Shown in pieces: positions 48,940 through 58,050 of a stretch of 64,000 nt of DNA (position 1 is its first letter; each line of letters opens with the position of its first letter). The DNA comes from an uncultured Bacteroidales bacterium. GTDB lineage: Bacteria; Bacteroidota; Bacteroidia; Bacteroidales; F082. The notes under the pieces were generated by a model. It searched no databases. It was not told the origin of the DNA and saw only the letters and a list, made by a program, of their open reading frames with translations. Made by a program: the position numbers and the translations under genes. The stretch spans positions 124,001-188,000 of the forward strand of contig ONFF01000002.1 of NCBI GenBank assembly GCA_900317055.1. The letters are read 5' to 3'.

Positions 48940-49692
48940 TTATCCCAAGGTCATACCTCCGTCTATCTTCAAAGCAGTGCCCGTCACAAAAGATGAAGCA
49001 TCCGATAGCAAATAAGCTACTCCTAATGCGATGTCAACAGGTTTGGCAAACCTTCTCAAGGGATAATTCTGCATCTCCTTTTGTTTTTCCTCCTCCGTAA
49101 AACCACCTATCAAAGCCGTCTCAACCATTCCTGGGTTCACACTGTTGCAGCGGATTCCCTTGGGTCCCATCTCCAATGCCACCGTGCGCATGAAAGCATC
49201 GATACCGCATTTCGTGGTGGCATAAATGGCATTCCCGATAGACACTCGATAAACCCCTGCCGCGCTGGCGGTAAACACAATAGAACCTCCTTTGTTGATT
49301 TTTTTCTTTTTCAACAACGCCTTGGTCAGAAGTATGGGTGCGTTCAGGTTGATACTTTGGATTCGCTGGAGTTCTTCATTGGTGATGAAAGGAACGGGTA
49401 TAAGCCTCATTACGCCTGCGTTGCATACCAAACCATCCAAAGAGGGGCAATTTTCAACCAGAGCCTTGAGACTCGTTTCGTCTGTCAAATCAGAGGGAAT
49501 GGCTATATGATTACCATTTGAAACTGGGGGCAACGATTCTAACACATTTTGCAAAGGCTCCTCACGGATATCGGTCAGCACCACACGGGCTCCAAGACCG
49601 ACAAGCACCCTTGCTGTTTCGCTACCGATGCCTCCGGCGGCGCCTGTAATAAGAATGGTTTTACCTTCCAAAGAAAAAGGGTTACAACTCAT
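48940..49692 (-). CDS. Short-chain dehydrogenase, second copy
   Basis: A 250-residue SDR. ILITGAAGGIGSETARVLVG is the cofactor loop, GLVCNAGVMRLIPVPF the NAG strand, and IGNAIYATTKCGIDAFMRTV the Y-x3-K. NSVNPGMVETALIGGFTEEE is the usual substrate loop. It is not a close copy of the neighbouring SDR. Within the acyl module it could reduce a keto group or oxidise a hydroxyl; the two SDRs may handle successive steps. It overlaps the ACP gene by 4 bases. Confidence 0.83.
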   Translation of the reverse strand: MSCNPFSLEGKTILITGAAGGIGSETARVLVGLGARVVLTDIREEPLQNVLESLPPVSNGNHIAIPSDLTDETSLKALVENCPSLDGLVCNAGVMRLIPVPFITNEELQRIQSINLNAPILLTKALLKKKKINKGGSIVFTASAAGVYRVSIGNAIYATTKCGIDAFMRTVALEMGPKGIRCNSVNPGMVETALIGGFTEEEKQKEMQNYPLRRFAKPVDIALGVAYLLSDASSFVTGTALKIDGGMTLG

Positions 49693-49925
49693 TTCTCCGC
49701 CTTACTTTGCACGAGGTTGAACAAATCTTGAATGGTGACACACGCTTTCATATCGTTACCATCGATGGTAACGCTGTATTCCTCATCAACCATCAAAATG
49801 ATGGAGAGCGCAATTAAGGAAGTGTATTCCTCCAAGTCGTGGAACACGGTTTCGGGCTTGAATTCGCTGATGTCGGTCTCGTCGAACTGTTCAGCGAAAT
49901 GTTCGATAAATTTATTGATTTCCAT
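49689..49925 (-). CDS. Acyl carrier protein-like, unusual serine context
   Basis: 78 residues, acidic, helical. ETVFHDLEEYTSLIALSIIL is the region where ACPs have D-S-L; here the serine stands in YTSLIAL, without the preceding aspartate. The rest (VDEEYSVTIDGNDMKACVTI, QDLFNLVQ) matches ACP helices 3-4. It may be a working ACP with a relaxed recognition loop, or may not be phosphopantetheinylated. It overlaps the SDR gene by 4 bases and is 20 bases from the PglD-like gene. Confidence 0.72.
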   Translation of the reverse strand: MEINKFIEHFAEQFDETDISEFKPETVFHDLEEYTSLIALSIILMVDEEYSVTIDGNDMKACVTIQDLFNLVQSKAEK

Positions 49926-49945
49926 AGTTTTTTTGTTAATTATTC

Positions 49946-50584
49946 TTATTCGACTTTAATTAGTTTGCTACTTGTTGACATATATTTTCCTGGTTCTTTC
50001 AGATTCTTTGCAACAATGCATCCAATGCCTATCCATACATCGTTACAAACGGTGATATGATCAGCAATACAGACACTTAATCCAACAAACGACCTTTCAC
50101 CTATCTCGCAAAAGCCCGCCATATAATCTCTACCAGAAAAATATGAATGACTATGAACATGTGAATCATGACCGATAAGACAATTGCCATGAACAAACAC
50201 ATTGTCGTCAATAACTGTATGGGCGGCAATGGTTGTGTGAGGTCCAACATACACCCCTTCTCCTAATTTGGCACTGTCACTTATTTCAGCTGATTTCGAA
50301 ATAATGTTAGCAAAAGGAACTTTCCCTTTTAACTGATTATAGAACAATTCTCTTAAATCAAATCTGGTATAACCTACAGCAATAAAAATACAGTCAAACA
50401 GATTATTATTATAATCAGCTATCGCATCAAGCACTGTACCCAGAACAGGTCTACCAAACACTATGCTTCCTCGGGGTTCAATATTATCATAGTAACCCAC
50501 CACTTCAAAGTCATTTGTTTGAATTGCAAAATCCGTAATCTGTTCTGCAAATTCCTTTGTTCCGACAATCGTTAGTCTCTTCAT
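49946..50584 (-). CDS. NeuD/PglD-type sugar acyltransferase
   Basis: A 212-residue two-domain protein. The N-terminal Rossmann part (RLTIVGTKEFAEQITDFAIQ, VVGYYDNIEP) is followed by a left-handed beta helix (VYVGPHTTIAAHTVIDDNVF, VHGNCLIGHDSHVHSHSYFS). The HDSHV histidines match the acceptor-activating histidine of PglD. The usual acceptor is the 4-amino group of a UDP-sugar, which fits the PglE-like gene at 39283-40536; given the acyl module next door, the donor may be acyl-ACP and not acetyl-CoA. It ends 16 bases before the PglC-like gene start in the opposite order of transcription. Confidence 0.82.
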   Translation of the reverse strand: MKRLTIVGTKEFAEQITDFAIQTNDFEVVGYYDNIEPRGSIVFGRPVLGTVLDAIADYNNNLFDCIFIAVGYTRFDLRELFYNQLKGKVPFANIISKSAEISDSAKLGEGVYVGPHTTIAAHTVIDDNVFVHGNCLIGHDSHVHSHSYFSGRDYMAGFCEIGERSFVGLSVCIADHITVCNDVWIGIGCIVAKNLKEPGKYMSTSSKLIKVE

Positions 50585-50600
50585 ATTTTGGATAATTTTT

Positions 50601-51218
50601 TCATTTTGTAGTATGATAACTTTGTTCAGTATTTATGTTTTTATGACCCACAACTGAAATCAATGTCTGCCACAGGATTTTCAAATCCATCCACATACTG
50701 ATATGATCTGCATAATAGGCATCCCAGTGAAACTTTTCATCTTGGGTAATACTATTTCGATAATACGCTTGTGCGTAACCTGTAATACCCGGATTTACGG
50801 TAAAGCTTTTTTTATACTCATCTGAAAAACCCTCATATACTTCTTTTCCAACAAATAATTTAGGACGAGGTCCAACAAAACTCATCTGCCCAAACAAAAC
50901 ATTAAGAAGTTGTGGGAACTCATCCAGGGATGTTTTTCGCAATAACCTCCCAATAGGTGTCACTCGAGGATCGTCGTCACTATTGAAGGTACTACCATCA
51001 GGATTTTTTAAGTCAGGTGAATTCACATACATTGATCGCAATTTGAACATTTTGTATGGTTTATAATCTTTCCCTGCTCTAGTTGCATTATAAAACACAG
51101 GCCCTTTATCTGTTAACCAAATAAATGGAGCTATGAGGATAATTTCCATGAGGACAAAAGGCAGCAAAACCAAGCTACCAATAATATCGAAGAAACGTTT
51201 AAAGAAATGGTTATACAT
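50601..51218 (-). CDS. Initiating sugar-phosphate transferase (PglC/WcaJ-type)
   Basis: About 205 residues from ATG 51218 (MYNHFFKRFFDIIGSLVLLP). An ATG 16 codons upstream adds only a hydrophobic stretch. One re-entrant hydrophobic segment (FVLMEIILIAPFIWLTDKGP) precedes the catalytic core: KMFKLRSMYVNSPDLKNPDG, then KTSLDEFPQLLNVLFGQMSF and VGPRPKLF, which are the hallmark motifs of the short PglC form. It moves a phospho-sugar onto undecaprenyl phosphate and so starts the repeat unit. No other initiating transferase is in the window, so it is probably the primer for this locus. Confidence 0.9.
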   Translation of the reverse strand: MYNHFFKRFFDIIGSLVLLPFVLMEIILIAPFIWLTDKGPVFYNATRAGKDYKPYKMFKLRSMYVNSPDLKNPDGSTFNSDDDPRVTPIGRLLRKTSLDEFPQLLNVLFGQMSFVGPRPKLFVGKEVYEGFSDEYKKSFTVNPGITGYAQAYYRNSITQDEKFHWDAYYADHISMWMDLKILWQTLISVVGHKNINTEQSYHTTK

Positions 51219-51266
51219 TATAATTATAAGATTAATAGAAAAGCTTACTACAAAACTAACTGGCAA

Positions 51267-52448
51267 TTATTTTACTTCAATTCTTATCCTTTCCACCATC
51301 TGTTCACAAATGCTCACCGCCTCGTCAACCGTTGGAGCTTGGGCAATAACCGACCCAATTCTATCATTACTACAATGAATGGGTGTTGACCTGTCACCCA
51401 CTGATTTAGTCATAATGACATCTTTGCTTCCTGGTATTTGTTTGGCTTCATCAATGCCACTGATAGAACTAATAATCCCCTCTGGAGCTTTTAGATAACG
51501 AATAGCTGCACCAAAATTCAAACATGGTGAAATATTCGGCGTATTACCTAAAGCAATATCAATGGTCGCTCTGACCATATCAATACCTGTTGATAAAGGA
51601 ACCAACGCCGTCGTTATGTTATCACCACCCATTCGAGCTCCTAATTCTATCATAACAGGGCCTCGTTTTGTAACCATCATTTCAACATGAGCAGGTCCTT
51701 TATTAATGCCGACTGCATAGCATGCTTGTGAAGCCAATTCGGTAATGGATTGCTGTACTTTTATCGAATGTCGTGAAGGTTGACTATGCCCCATTTCAAC
51801 GAAATACGGTGCGCCTGTTGTCAGCTTATCGGTAATTTGTAAAATGTTAACTTTGTTATCAACTACCATTACCTCAACACTTACTTCATCACCTTGTAGG
51901 TATTCTTCAATGATGACTTTCCCTTGCCTAGCGGAAGCAAGGCTATATTCATAAGAAAGCAACAAATCTTCAAAACTCCGTGCCAATACCACTCCGTGAC
52001 TGCCAGCATTATCCGTTGGCTTCATAATACATGGGTATGACAATGTTTTCTCAAGACTTTTCAACTCTCCTAAAGAATCAACGACATAATACCAAGGACA
52101 TGCAACATTATGTGCCTTGAAAGCCTTTATCATTTCATACTTGTCTGTTGCCTTAATAGCAGTATCGTATGGTATGCCACACAATCCAAGCTTTTCAGCA
52201 ACTTTCGCGACTCCACGCATTGGCATATCTGTGGCCAATGTCATAATACCGTCAGGTTTGAACTTAAGAGCCGCTGCCAACACCGCATCCTCGTCCATGG
52301 TAGAAGCATTGAAAAACTCATCAGCATACGGAATACCTATGGCTTGTGGGTTGTAATCGGCAACACCGACATACAAACCCATTTCTTTTGCTTTCAAGAT
52401 GGCTGGCAACTGCAACACAGAAGCACCAACTATCATCAACTTTTTCAT
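51267..52448 (-). CDS. ATP-grasp ligase (carbamoyl-phosphate-synthase-like)
   Basis: 393 residues. LMIVGASVLQLPAILKAKEM is the N-terminal Rossmann-like subdomain; YPCIMKPTDNAGSHGVVLAR is the ATP lysine plus glycine loop; EEYLQGDEVSVEVMVVDNKV and AHVEMMVTKRGPVMIELGAR hold the Mg ligands. This is the carboxylate-amine-ligase layout (as in PurK/CarB/D-Ala ligase relatives). It differs from the three 400-residue paralogues further right. It lies after a GT2 gene and before the PglC-like gene. Substrates are unknown; amino-acid addition to a sugar acid or a nucleotide-sugar precursor is the natural guess. Confidence 0.85.
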   Translation of the reverse strand: MKKLMIVGASVLQLPAILKAKEMGLYVGVADYNPQAIGIPYADEFFNASTMDEDAVLAAALKFKPDGIMTLATDMPMRGVAKVAEKLGLCGIPYDTAIKATDKYEMIKAFKAHNVACPWYYVVDSLGELKSLEKTLSYPCIMKPTDNAGSHGVVLARSFEDLLLSYEYSLASARQGKVIIEEYLQGDEVSVEVMVVDNKVNILQITDKLTTGAPYFVEMGHSQPSRHSIKVQQSITELASQACYAVGINKGPAHVEMMVTKRGPVMIELGARMGGDNITTALVPLSTGIDMVRATIDIALGNTPNISPCLNFGAAIRYLKAPEGIISSISGIDEAKQIPGSKDVIMTKSVGDRSTPIHCSNDRIGSVIAQAPTVDEAVSICEQMVERIRIEVK

Positions 52449-52460
52449 GTTTTCGCAAAG

Positions 52461-53489
52461 TTAATCTCGCTTTTTAGGCGAAGTGAATACATCTTTTATT
52501 CTGAATATGGAATATGCTATCCTTGTTGGAAACAACAGTAGGATTAAGCTGTAAAAAAAATCTTTATTGATATGACGAAAGTCACATACCGTTTCAGACA
52601 GCAAACGGTGATAGACATCATCTCTTTTGATTTTTTTTAATAACCCACCTATTGCCTTGTTATGTTTCGAACGCGACGAATACTTAAGAATGCCAAAACT
52701 ATTGACTAAAGCCAAAGTACCTACTCGATATGAGTTCTTTTCTTTCAGTATGGGCATTAAATCATTGGCACATACATCTATCCTATGCAATGTGGTAATG
52801 ATTTGCAAGTCTTTATCTGGTTTAAGTGTACTAACTGCGCTGTTTTGTCTTTGAACATAATTCATCGTACGCTTCTCCGAAAAAGATACTGTCTTTGAAC
52901 AACAAAGAGCGTGCACAAAAAACGCATACACTTCTCCGACTTTCAATTCTTTATCGAAAACTATTTTATGATGGAAAAGCACATCTCTTTTATATGCCTT
53001 AAATGATGTCGGTAGTTTTGCTACTTGGCTAATATACTCGGATGTCGGATAACAGCCTGTTTTCAATGGTTGGCAATGATTCCATTCTCTAACCTTTTGA
53101 GGAGCATTTTCATATACGATGAATGCGTTTGTAATAACTATATCAGCCTCACCATTATTACTTGCTTCATATACAATCTCGCTTGCATTGTCGGTCAAAT
53201 AATCGTCGCCATCGAGAAAATAAACATACTCTCCCGTTGCAGCACGCAAGCCGTTGTTGCGTGCTGCGGAAACGCCTTGGTTTTCTTGGTCTATGACGAC
53301 AACTCTATCATCCCTTTCTGCAAATTGCCGTAAAAGAGATAGGGTGTCGTCGGTAGACCCATCATTCACCATAACAAATTGCACTTCCTTGTCAAAAAGC
53401 CTTTGTTTTTCAAGGCTTTCAATGCACTTTGGAAGATATGTCTGGACATTATAGCAAGGAACAACGTAAGAAATAAAAAAATTTGACAT
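52461..53489 (-). CDS. Glycosyltransferase family 2
   Basis: About 342 residues from ATG 53489 (MSNFFISYVVPCYNVQTYLP), preferred over a start 20 codons upstream. VVPCYN is the GT-A start, MVNDGSTDDTLSLLRQFAER the first DxD-like loop, GVSAARNNGLRAATGEYVYF the middle, and FLDGDDYLTDNA the DGDD metal site. It should transfer a sugar from a nucleotide donor at the inner face of the membrane. It is the only clear GT2 enzyme in the window, in the right-hand block, where few glycosyltransferases are seen at all. Confidence 0.88.
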   Translation of the reverse strand: MSNFFISYVVPCYNVQTYLPKCIESLEKQRLFDKEVQFVMVNDGSTDDTLSLLRQFAERDDRVVVIDQENQGVSAARNNGLRAATGEYVYFLDGDDYLTDNASEIVYEASNNGEADIVITNAFIVYENAPQKVREWNHCQPLKTGCYPTSEYISQVAKLPTSFKAYKRDVLFHHKIVFDKELKVGEVYAFFVHALCCSKTVSFSEKRTMNYVQRQNSAVSTLKPDKDLQIITTLHRIDVCANDLMPILKEKNSYRVGTLALVNSFGILKYSSRSKHNKAIGGLLKKIKRDDVYHRLLSETVCDFRHINKDFFYSLILLLFPTRIAYSIFRIKDVFTSPKKRD

Positions 53490-53586
53490 AATCGCTGGAT
53501 TTCTGTTTTTCAACCTTACCCAATCGTATCGGAAAAGGAACAATAACAATGCTAGGATTCTAATCGGCTAACTAGTAATATTTAAT

Positions 53587-54738
53587 TCAATATCGTTGCC
53601 AAAAGAACAGATACTGAGAGAGCGTGCTTGGATTTGAAATGGTATTAAAAAACAAAAGTATATAAAGAAGCATTAACAATAATCCCAACACTTGATACTG
53701 AGCCTTCTTTGTGTCAAAGCAATAATAAACAAACAAACTATAGATGATGATTTGGAAGAAATCGAAATAATACGTAACCCTGTTCAAGATGACGGATTTT
53801 CCAAAAACCAATGCACATAATACACCTATAAAATAGAGTGTGTAGAGCATATTAAAGTGACTGGAATTGTAATAGGCTTTTAAATTCTTACTCAGCAGTA
53901 TGATTGGAATTGTCCTAAACATATTAATCCAAATACCCAAACCTGTATTTCTTCCAAATTGTGACCTATCAAACCTATCGCTTGTAAGATCTTCATAATC
54001 GTAATAATCATCATATTCCAACAAACCAGAAAGCCATTCAAATGGTGCCTCGATCCACTCTAATACATATTCACCATTGAAATAAAAGAAAACTGCTATA
54101 AAATAAATAACCAACTGAAGACCGATACTCTTAAACCAATCATCGCTCAATCGTAGCAAAGGATAAAAAACAAACAGAATTAGAGCAAGACGATGGAAAA
54201 GAACTGCAATAATAGTACATAAGACAAATGCTATTGGTCTCTTGTTATCAATATAAGAAATGGATACTAGGAAAAAAAGAGCGGAAATACCTTGTCTGAT
54301 AGCATTCATCATGTTCAAGTAATGTGAACCGAATATTAGGAAGAATGCAATATAGGGAAAAACAAACTTGTAATTGCGAAAAGCATAATACAACAAAAAA
54401 ACATCCAAAAATGCCCAGATACCAAAATAAACTGAAAAATGAACGTCCGCTCCTTTCAATAATATTATTATACTTCGGAAAAGGTATTCGTACCTTTCAT
54501 AAGTTCCATATGTATATGCTTCCAAATATCTAAAGTAATCACGACCAACACCCCACCTACATCCAAAAATAAATGTAAATGACAAAACCAAAACAACCAT
54601 CTCTGGTGAAAAGAAACGATTCTCTTCAGGATACTCACCACTTTCTCCAATATATTTATCACTTTTGTCGGCCTTTAGTCGCCCACACAAAGCCATAACA
54701 AAATATAGGAAAAAGTATACTAATACTGATTCTAACAT
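53587..54738 (-). CDS. EpsG-family polysaccharide polymerase (Wzy-like), second copy
   Basis: 383 residues with about nine hydrophobic segments. MLESVLVYFFLYFVMALCGR starts the family; LVLSFTFIFGCRWGVGRDYF has the R-x-x-x-G-x-D motif of EpsG-like proteins; AIRQGISALFFLVSISYIDN is the central signature. Polymerises or transfers repeat units at the periplasmic face. It differs in sequence from the 7571-8857 copy. Two polymerase-like genes in one window suggest two separate polymer systems, or one that has been replaced. Confidence 0.8.
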   Translation of the reverse strand: MLESVLVYFFLYFVMALCGRLKADKSDKYIGESGEYPEENRFFSPEMVVLVLSFTFIFGCRWGVGRDYFRYLEAYTYGTYERYEYLFRSIIILLKGADVHFSVYFGIWAFLDVFLLYYAFRNYKFVFPYIAFFLIFGSHYLNMMNAIRQGISALFFLVSISYIDNKRPIAFVLCTIIAVLFHRLALILFVFYPLLRLSDDWFKSIGLQLVIYFIAVFFYFNGEYVLEWIEAPFEWLSGLLEYDDYYDYEDLTSDRFDRSQFGRNTGLGIWINMFRTIPIILLSKNLKAYYNSSHFNMLYTLYFIGVLCALVFGKSVILNRVTYYFDFFQIIIYSLFVYYCFDTKKAQYQVLGLLLMLLYILLFFNTISNPSTLSQYLFFWQRY

Positions 54739-54777
54739 AAAAAGAATTATCAGAAACTATAATACAATGAAAACAAA

Positions 54778-55587
54778 TCAAACAGAAAAAAATCCAGACA
54801 AATGAGGCTTTCTTTCTTTTTCGGGAGGCAATTTGGAATAATCGCCAAACATTTTCGTCAAATAGGAATGAGGGGTATGCATAATGCTCAACTCTTTCCC
54901 TTCAAACATTGTTTTAGTCGTTGGGAACAGATCTACATTTTCAAAAAAATACATTTTCTGTTGTGACATTCTCCAACAAAAACATGTCCAAGTATTTGTG
55001 TTTTTTGAATTGTATTTAGAGCAGAACCTATCATAGAATTTATGAAGCCTGTTAACAGCTTTATCCGGCAATTTCTTCAATAACCTGGCGACAATTTGCT
55101 GTGAACGCTTAGTTCCAGGAAAGTCCCTCCTACTATACACCGAAAAATAGTACCAGTATCTTGACTGCTTGACTCGCCTAACCGCTTTTCGGGAATTGTC
55201 AGGAAGTCTATCAAATGGAAAAACATCCATGTATATGCCTTGATACTTCATTTTCCTTACATCAACAGCCGCTTCAGGAAAAAACGTATCACCAAGCCGA
55301 ATTTTTGCAAAAGGCATCATGTATGCTGGATCATTTTTGTAAGTCTGCACAAAAAGATTATCCGGCAGACCTTTTTCGCCTAATTCCAACAATCGGTTGT
55401 AATCCTCTCGAGGCATCCCCACATCCACATCGTCATCCCAAGGAATGAAACCATGATGGCGGACCGCCCCCAACGCTGTGCCACTATCCAAAAAATAGGT
55501 CAAACCATTTTCTTCGCAAATCTTATCGAACTTGACCAACATGTCAAGCTGGATGGAATGTAACAATTCTATTGAGTCTGATTCCAT
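54778..55587 (-). CDS. LicD-family phosphotransferase
   Basis: A 269-residue protein. CEENGLTYFLDSGTALGAVR leads into RHHGFIPWDDDVDVGMPRED, the conserved nucleotidyltransferase-like core with two metal-binding aspartates, and MYMDVFPFDRLPDNS-like text (GIYMDVFPFDRLPDNSRKAV) follows. LicD proteins transfer phosphocholine or related phospho-groups from a nucleotide donor onto a sugar. No licA/licC partner is visible here, so the donor may be different (phosphoethanolamine or a sugar phosphate). It would add a charged decoration to the polymer. Confidence 0.88.
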   Translation of the reverse strand: MESDSIELLHSIQLDMLVKFDKICEENGLTYFLDSGTALGAVRHHGFIPWDDDVDVGMPREDYNRLLELGEKGLPDNLFVQTYKNDPAYMMPFAKIRLGDTFFPEAAVDVRKMKYQGIYMDVFPFDRLPDNSRKAVRRVKQSRYWYYFSVYSRRDFPGTKRSQQIVARLLKKLPDKAVNRLHKFYDRFCSKYNSKNTNTWTCFCWRMSQQKMYFFENVDLFPTTKTMFEGKELSIMHTPHSYLTKMFGDYSKLPPEKERKPHLSGFFSV

Positions 55588-55602
55588 AACGATTTTATTT
55601 GT

Positions 55603-56811
55603 TTATAGTTTTCCAAGACATCTTTTCGCAAAGCGTTTCATGCCCATAGCACGAACCATTTTTTTATACATCCGGCCAGGTAATGCATCCTCGTCATCTG
55701 TAACGAAACTGATGTCACTTTCACGCAACAGGGAATTATACTCACCTTTTGAAATGTATCCAAAATACCAATCTTCCAAACACATGCGTTCATTAACAAA
55801 TGTTGCGCTTTTGGTTATTAATGTCTTCTCGTTTATCGGGGCTTCTTCTGTCATCATCCGCACAAACATCGCTGGAAGGTTCACCCCCATGGCTGTATAG
55901 GCATAACCAGAACCCCCATAGCGGAAATTCATCTCACAGAAATAATAACGACCCTCGCTTTTATAGAAATCAATATCAAAGATGCCAACAAAACCAGTTT
56001 GAAGCACAAACTGTTTGAAACGCTCCACCAAATCTTCAAAACCTGTTATGGGAATGATCTTGCCTTGCTTGGCAACACCGAAATGTCCGCCACAAGCTAA
56101 AGATGAGGTGTGTATTATTCCCGGAATAACTACATTCTTTCCGTCTGAAAGGCCAAGTAAAGCGTGTTCGGCTTCGATTTTTTTGTATTCTTCCACCAAG
56201 ATTGAAATGGTGGAAGATCTTTTAATCAACAAATCAATTGCTTTACGCAAGTCTTTTTCAGAATCACATTTTCCCAATCCTGTTTTTGCTCCCACCAAGG
56301 TAGCCAACGGTTTCGGAAAACATGGATACCTCAAATCCAAAGGAATAGTATAGATGCCATCTTTAACTTGAATCAGCCAACCCTTAGCGACATCCAACCC
56401 TACCCTATCAGCGGTCTCCTTTTGGCGTATCTTATCCATCCACTCCACAATTGCCCCTTGCTCATGATTAATGTGAGGAAACAGAAAATGATCTTTCAAA
56501 CGGTCTTGGTTCAAATCAATTGTGGCTGCAGAAAAATCACTGTCAGGAATAACGACAACCTTTTGTTGCTTATCAATACATTTGTCCAACAATAATTGTA
56601 TCAATTTCTCTTCATCGGTGACACAATAAAACACCTGACTGACGAATTTGCTATAGCAGTCTATAGGTTTCGACACATTGGCTTCCTTACCATCCTTTTT
56701 CAAAAATGTCATCACGATGACGATCACCTCATAGCCCGCCCTACCCAAAGCACGAATAACACCCAATCGGGATGTGTACCCGTGACCGATGACAACGACT
56801 TTTTGTTTCAT
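55603..56811 (-). CDS. ATP-grasp ligase, paralogue A
   Basis: 402 residues. KVVVIGHGYTSRLGVIRALG is the N-terminal nucleotide-like subdomain; YPCFPKPLATLVGAKTGLGK the ATP-binding stretch; FVGIFDIDFYKSEGRYYFCE and MNFRYGGSGYAYT the Mg ligands plus the R-x-G-G-S-G loop. The two genes at 56839-58041 and 59234-60445 are close relatives, sharing IDCYSKFV, the FPKPL segment and the R-x-G-G-S-G-Y-A loop. It resembles D-aspartate ligase-type amino-acid ligases. It is separated by 27 bases from paralogue B. Probably joins an amino acid to a carboxylated sugar. Confidence 0.85.
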   Translation of the reverse strand: MKQKVVVIGHGYTSRLGVIRALGRAGYEVIVIVMTFLKKDGKEANVSKPIDCYSKFVSQVFYCVTDEEKLIQLLLDKCIDKQQKVVVIPDSDFSAATIDLNQDRLKDHFLFPHINHEQGAIVEWMDKIRQKETADRVGLDVAKGWLIQVKDGIYTIPLDLRYPCFPKPLATLVGAKTGLGKCDSEKDLRKAIDLLIKRSSTISILVEEYKKIEAEHALLGLSDGKNVVIPGIIHTSSLACGGHFGVAKQGKIIPITGFEDLVERFKQFVLQTGFVGIFDIDFYKSEGRYYFCEMNFRYGGSGYAYTAMGVNLPAMFVRMMTEEAPINEKTLITKSATFVNERMCLEDWYFGYISKGEYNSLLRESDISFVTDDEDALPGRMYKKMVRAMGMKRFAKRCLGKL

Positions 56812-56838
56812 AATTGAACCTTCTAAAAAATTAGGCCT

Positions 56839-58041
56839 TTACTTCCCAATTATTCTTTTTAATGTATTAAATGGCAATCTTCTCATAATCACCCTATTAT
56901 ATACTTTCTCAGGCAAAGTGTCTTTCGCGTCAGGAATAAAACGGATGTCTGCTGTTTTTATATATTTCCGATATTCCTTGTAGGAGATATATCCATAATC
57001 CCAATCATCCAAACACATCCTCTCATTCACATAAACGGCTTCTCCGGCAAAAGTCTTGTTCATGGCTTCAATGGACTCACCATAAAAGTGTTTCACCATC
57101 ATGGCTGGAAGATTTACTCCCATCTTTGTAATGGCATACCCTGAACCTCCATACCGCAAATTCAACTCGCAGAAATAGTACTTGCCCTCGCTCTTATAGA
57201 AATCCACATCAAAAACGCCTACGAATCCAATAGCCAAAACCAATTGTTTGAATTTTTCCAATAAGTCTTCAATTCCAGTAACAGGGATAACCTTACCTTG
57301 CAAGGCGATTCCCATGTTTTTCCTTGAAACTTTTATAAACTCCAGTATTCCAGGGATAACCACCTCTTTTCCATCCGAAAAGCCTAATAAGGCATATTCT
57401 GTATCAATTTCTTTATAATCCTCAATCAATACTTTGGTGTCCCGAGTCCTGAAATTGATGATAAAATCCAAAGCTTCCGACAGATCCTTCGCATTGTCAC
57501 AGCGTCTCATGCCACCCTTGCCTCCATTCATGGTAGCCAAAGGCTTGGGAAAGACAGGGTATTGCAAATCGGACGGGATGGTGTATTGTCCATCCTTAAT
57601 CTCAACAATAGTGGCGTTGGTTACATTCAAGCCAATCTCTTTTGCCAACTGTTTCTGATGTGTTTTCTCCATCCAATACTCCATCGAAGACGGCTCTTTG
57701 GCGATATGAGGAAACAGGAAATGCTCTTTTAAAATATCCTTGTTATTGTCGATATTGGCCACCACATCGTCACCATCGGGTATCAGCACAACCTTCTGAT
57801 TTGGGTCAACACATTTTTCGAGCAACAGCGGAACCAGCGAATCGCGCTCACGACGAACGCAATAGTAAAAACGGCTGACGTATTTGCTGTAGCAGTCAAT
57901 CGGTTTAACAGGTGTCGATTTCTTGTCTTTCGATTGCGCCATCACCACGACTGTGACTTCACATCCGATTTGTGCCACGGCACGAATGAGACTCAACCGC
58001 GATGAATAGCTATGCCCTATGATGACTACTTTTGGTTTCAT
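56839..58041 (-). CDS. ATP-grasp ligase, paralogue B
   Basis: A 400-residue relative of paralogue A: PKVVIIGHSYSSRLSLIRAV at the start, YPVFPKPLATMNGGKGGMRR as ATP-binding stretch, VDFYKSEGKYYFCELNLRYG and GSGYAITKMGVNLPA as Mg ligands. The loop between them (FIKVSRKNMGIALQGKVIPV) differs from A and C, so the substrate may differ. It lies 9 bases after the CapA-type gene, so the two are co-transcribed. Together with the pair at 3200-5343 this repeats the ATP-grasp/CapA association. Confidence 0.85.
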   Translation of the reverse strand: MKPKVVIIGHSYSSRLSLIRAVAQIGCEVTVVVMAQSKDKKSTPVKPIDCYSKYVSRFYYCVRRERDSLVPLLLEKCVDPNQKVVLIPDGDDVVANIDNNKDILKEHFLFPHIAKEPSSMEYWMEKTHQKQLAKEIGLNVTNATIVEIKDGQYTIPSDLQYPVFPKPLATMNGGKGGMRRCDNAKDLSEALDFIINFRTRDTKVLIEDYKEIDTEYALLGFSDGKEVVIPGILEFIKVSRKNMGIALQGKVIPVTGIEDLLEKFKQLVLAIGFVGVFDVDFYKSEGKYYFCELNLRYGGSGYAITKMGVNLPAMMVKHFYGESIEAMNKTFAGEAVYVNERMCLDDWDYGYISYKEYRKYIKTADIRFIPDAKDTLPEKVYNRVIMRRLPFNTLKRIIGK

Positions 58042-58050
58042 TAATAAAAA

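Noticed and set aside
52456-52463. TAACTTTG box just before the ATP-grasp gene at 51267-52448 as a promoter
   Set aside because: It would leave almost no leader and lies at the end of a co-directional gene; with no -33 element it is probably chance.
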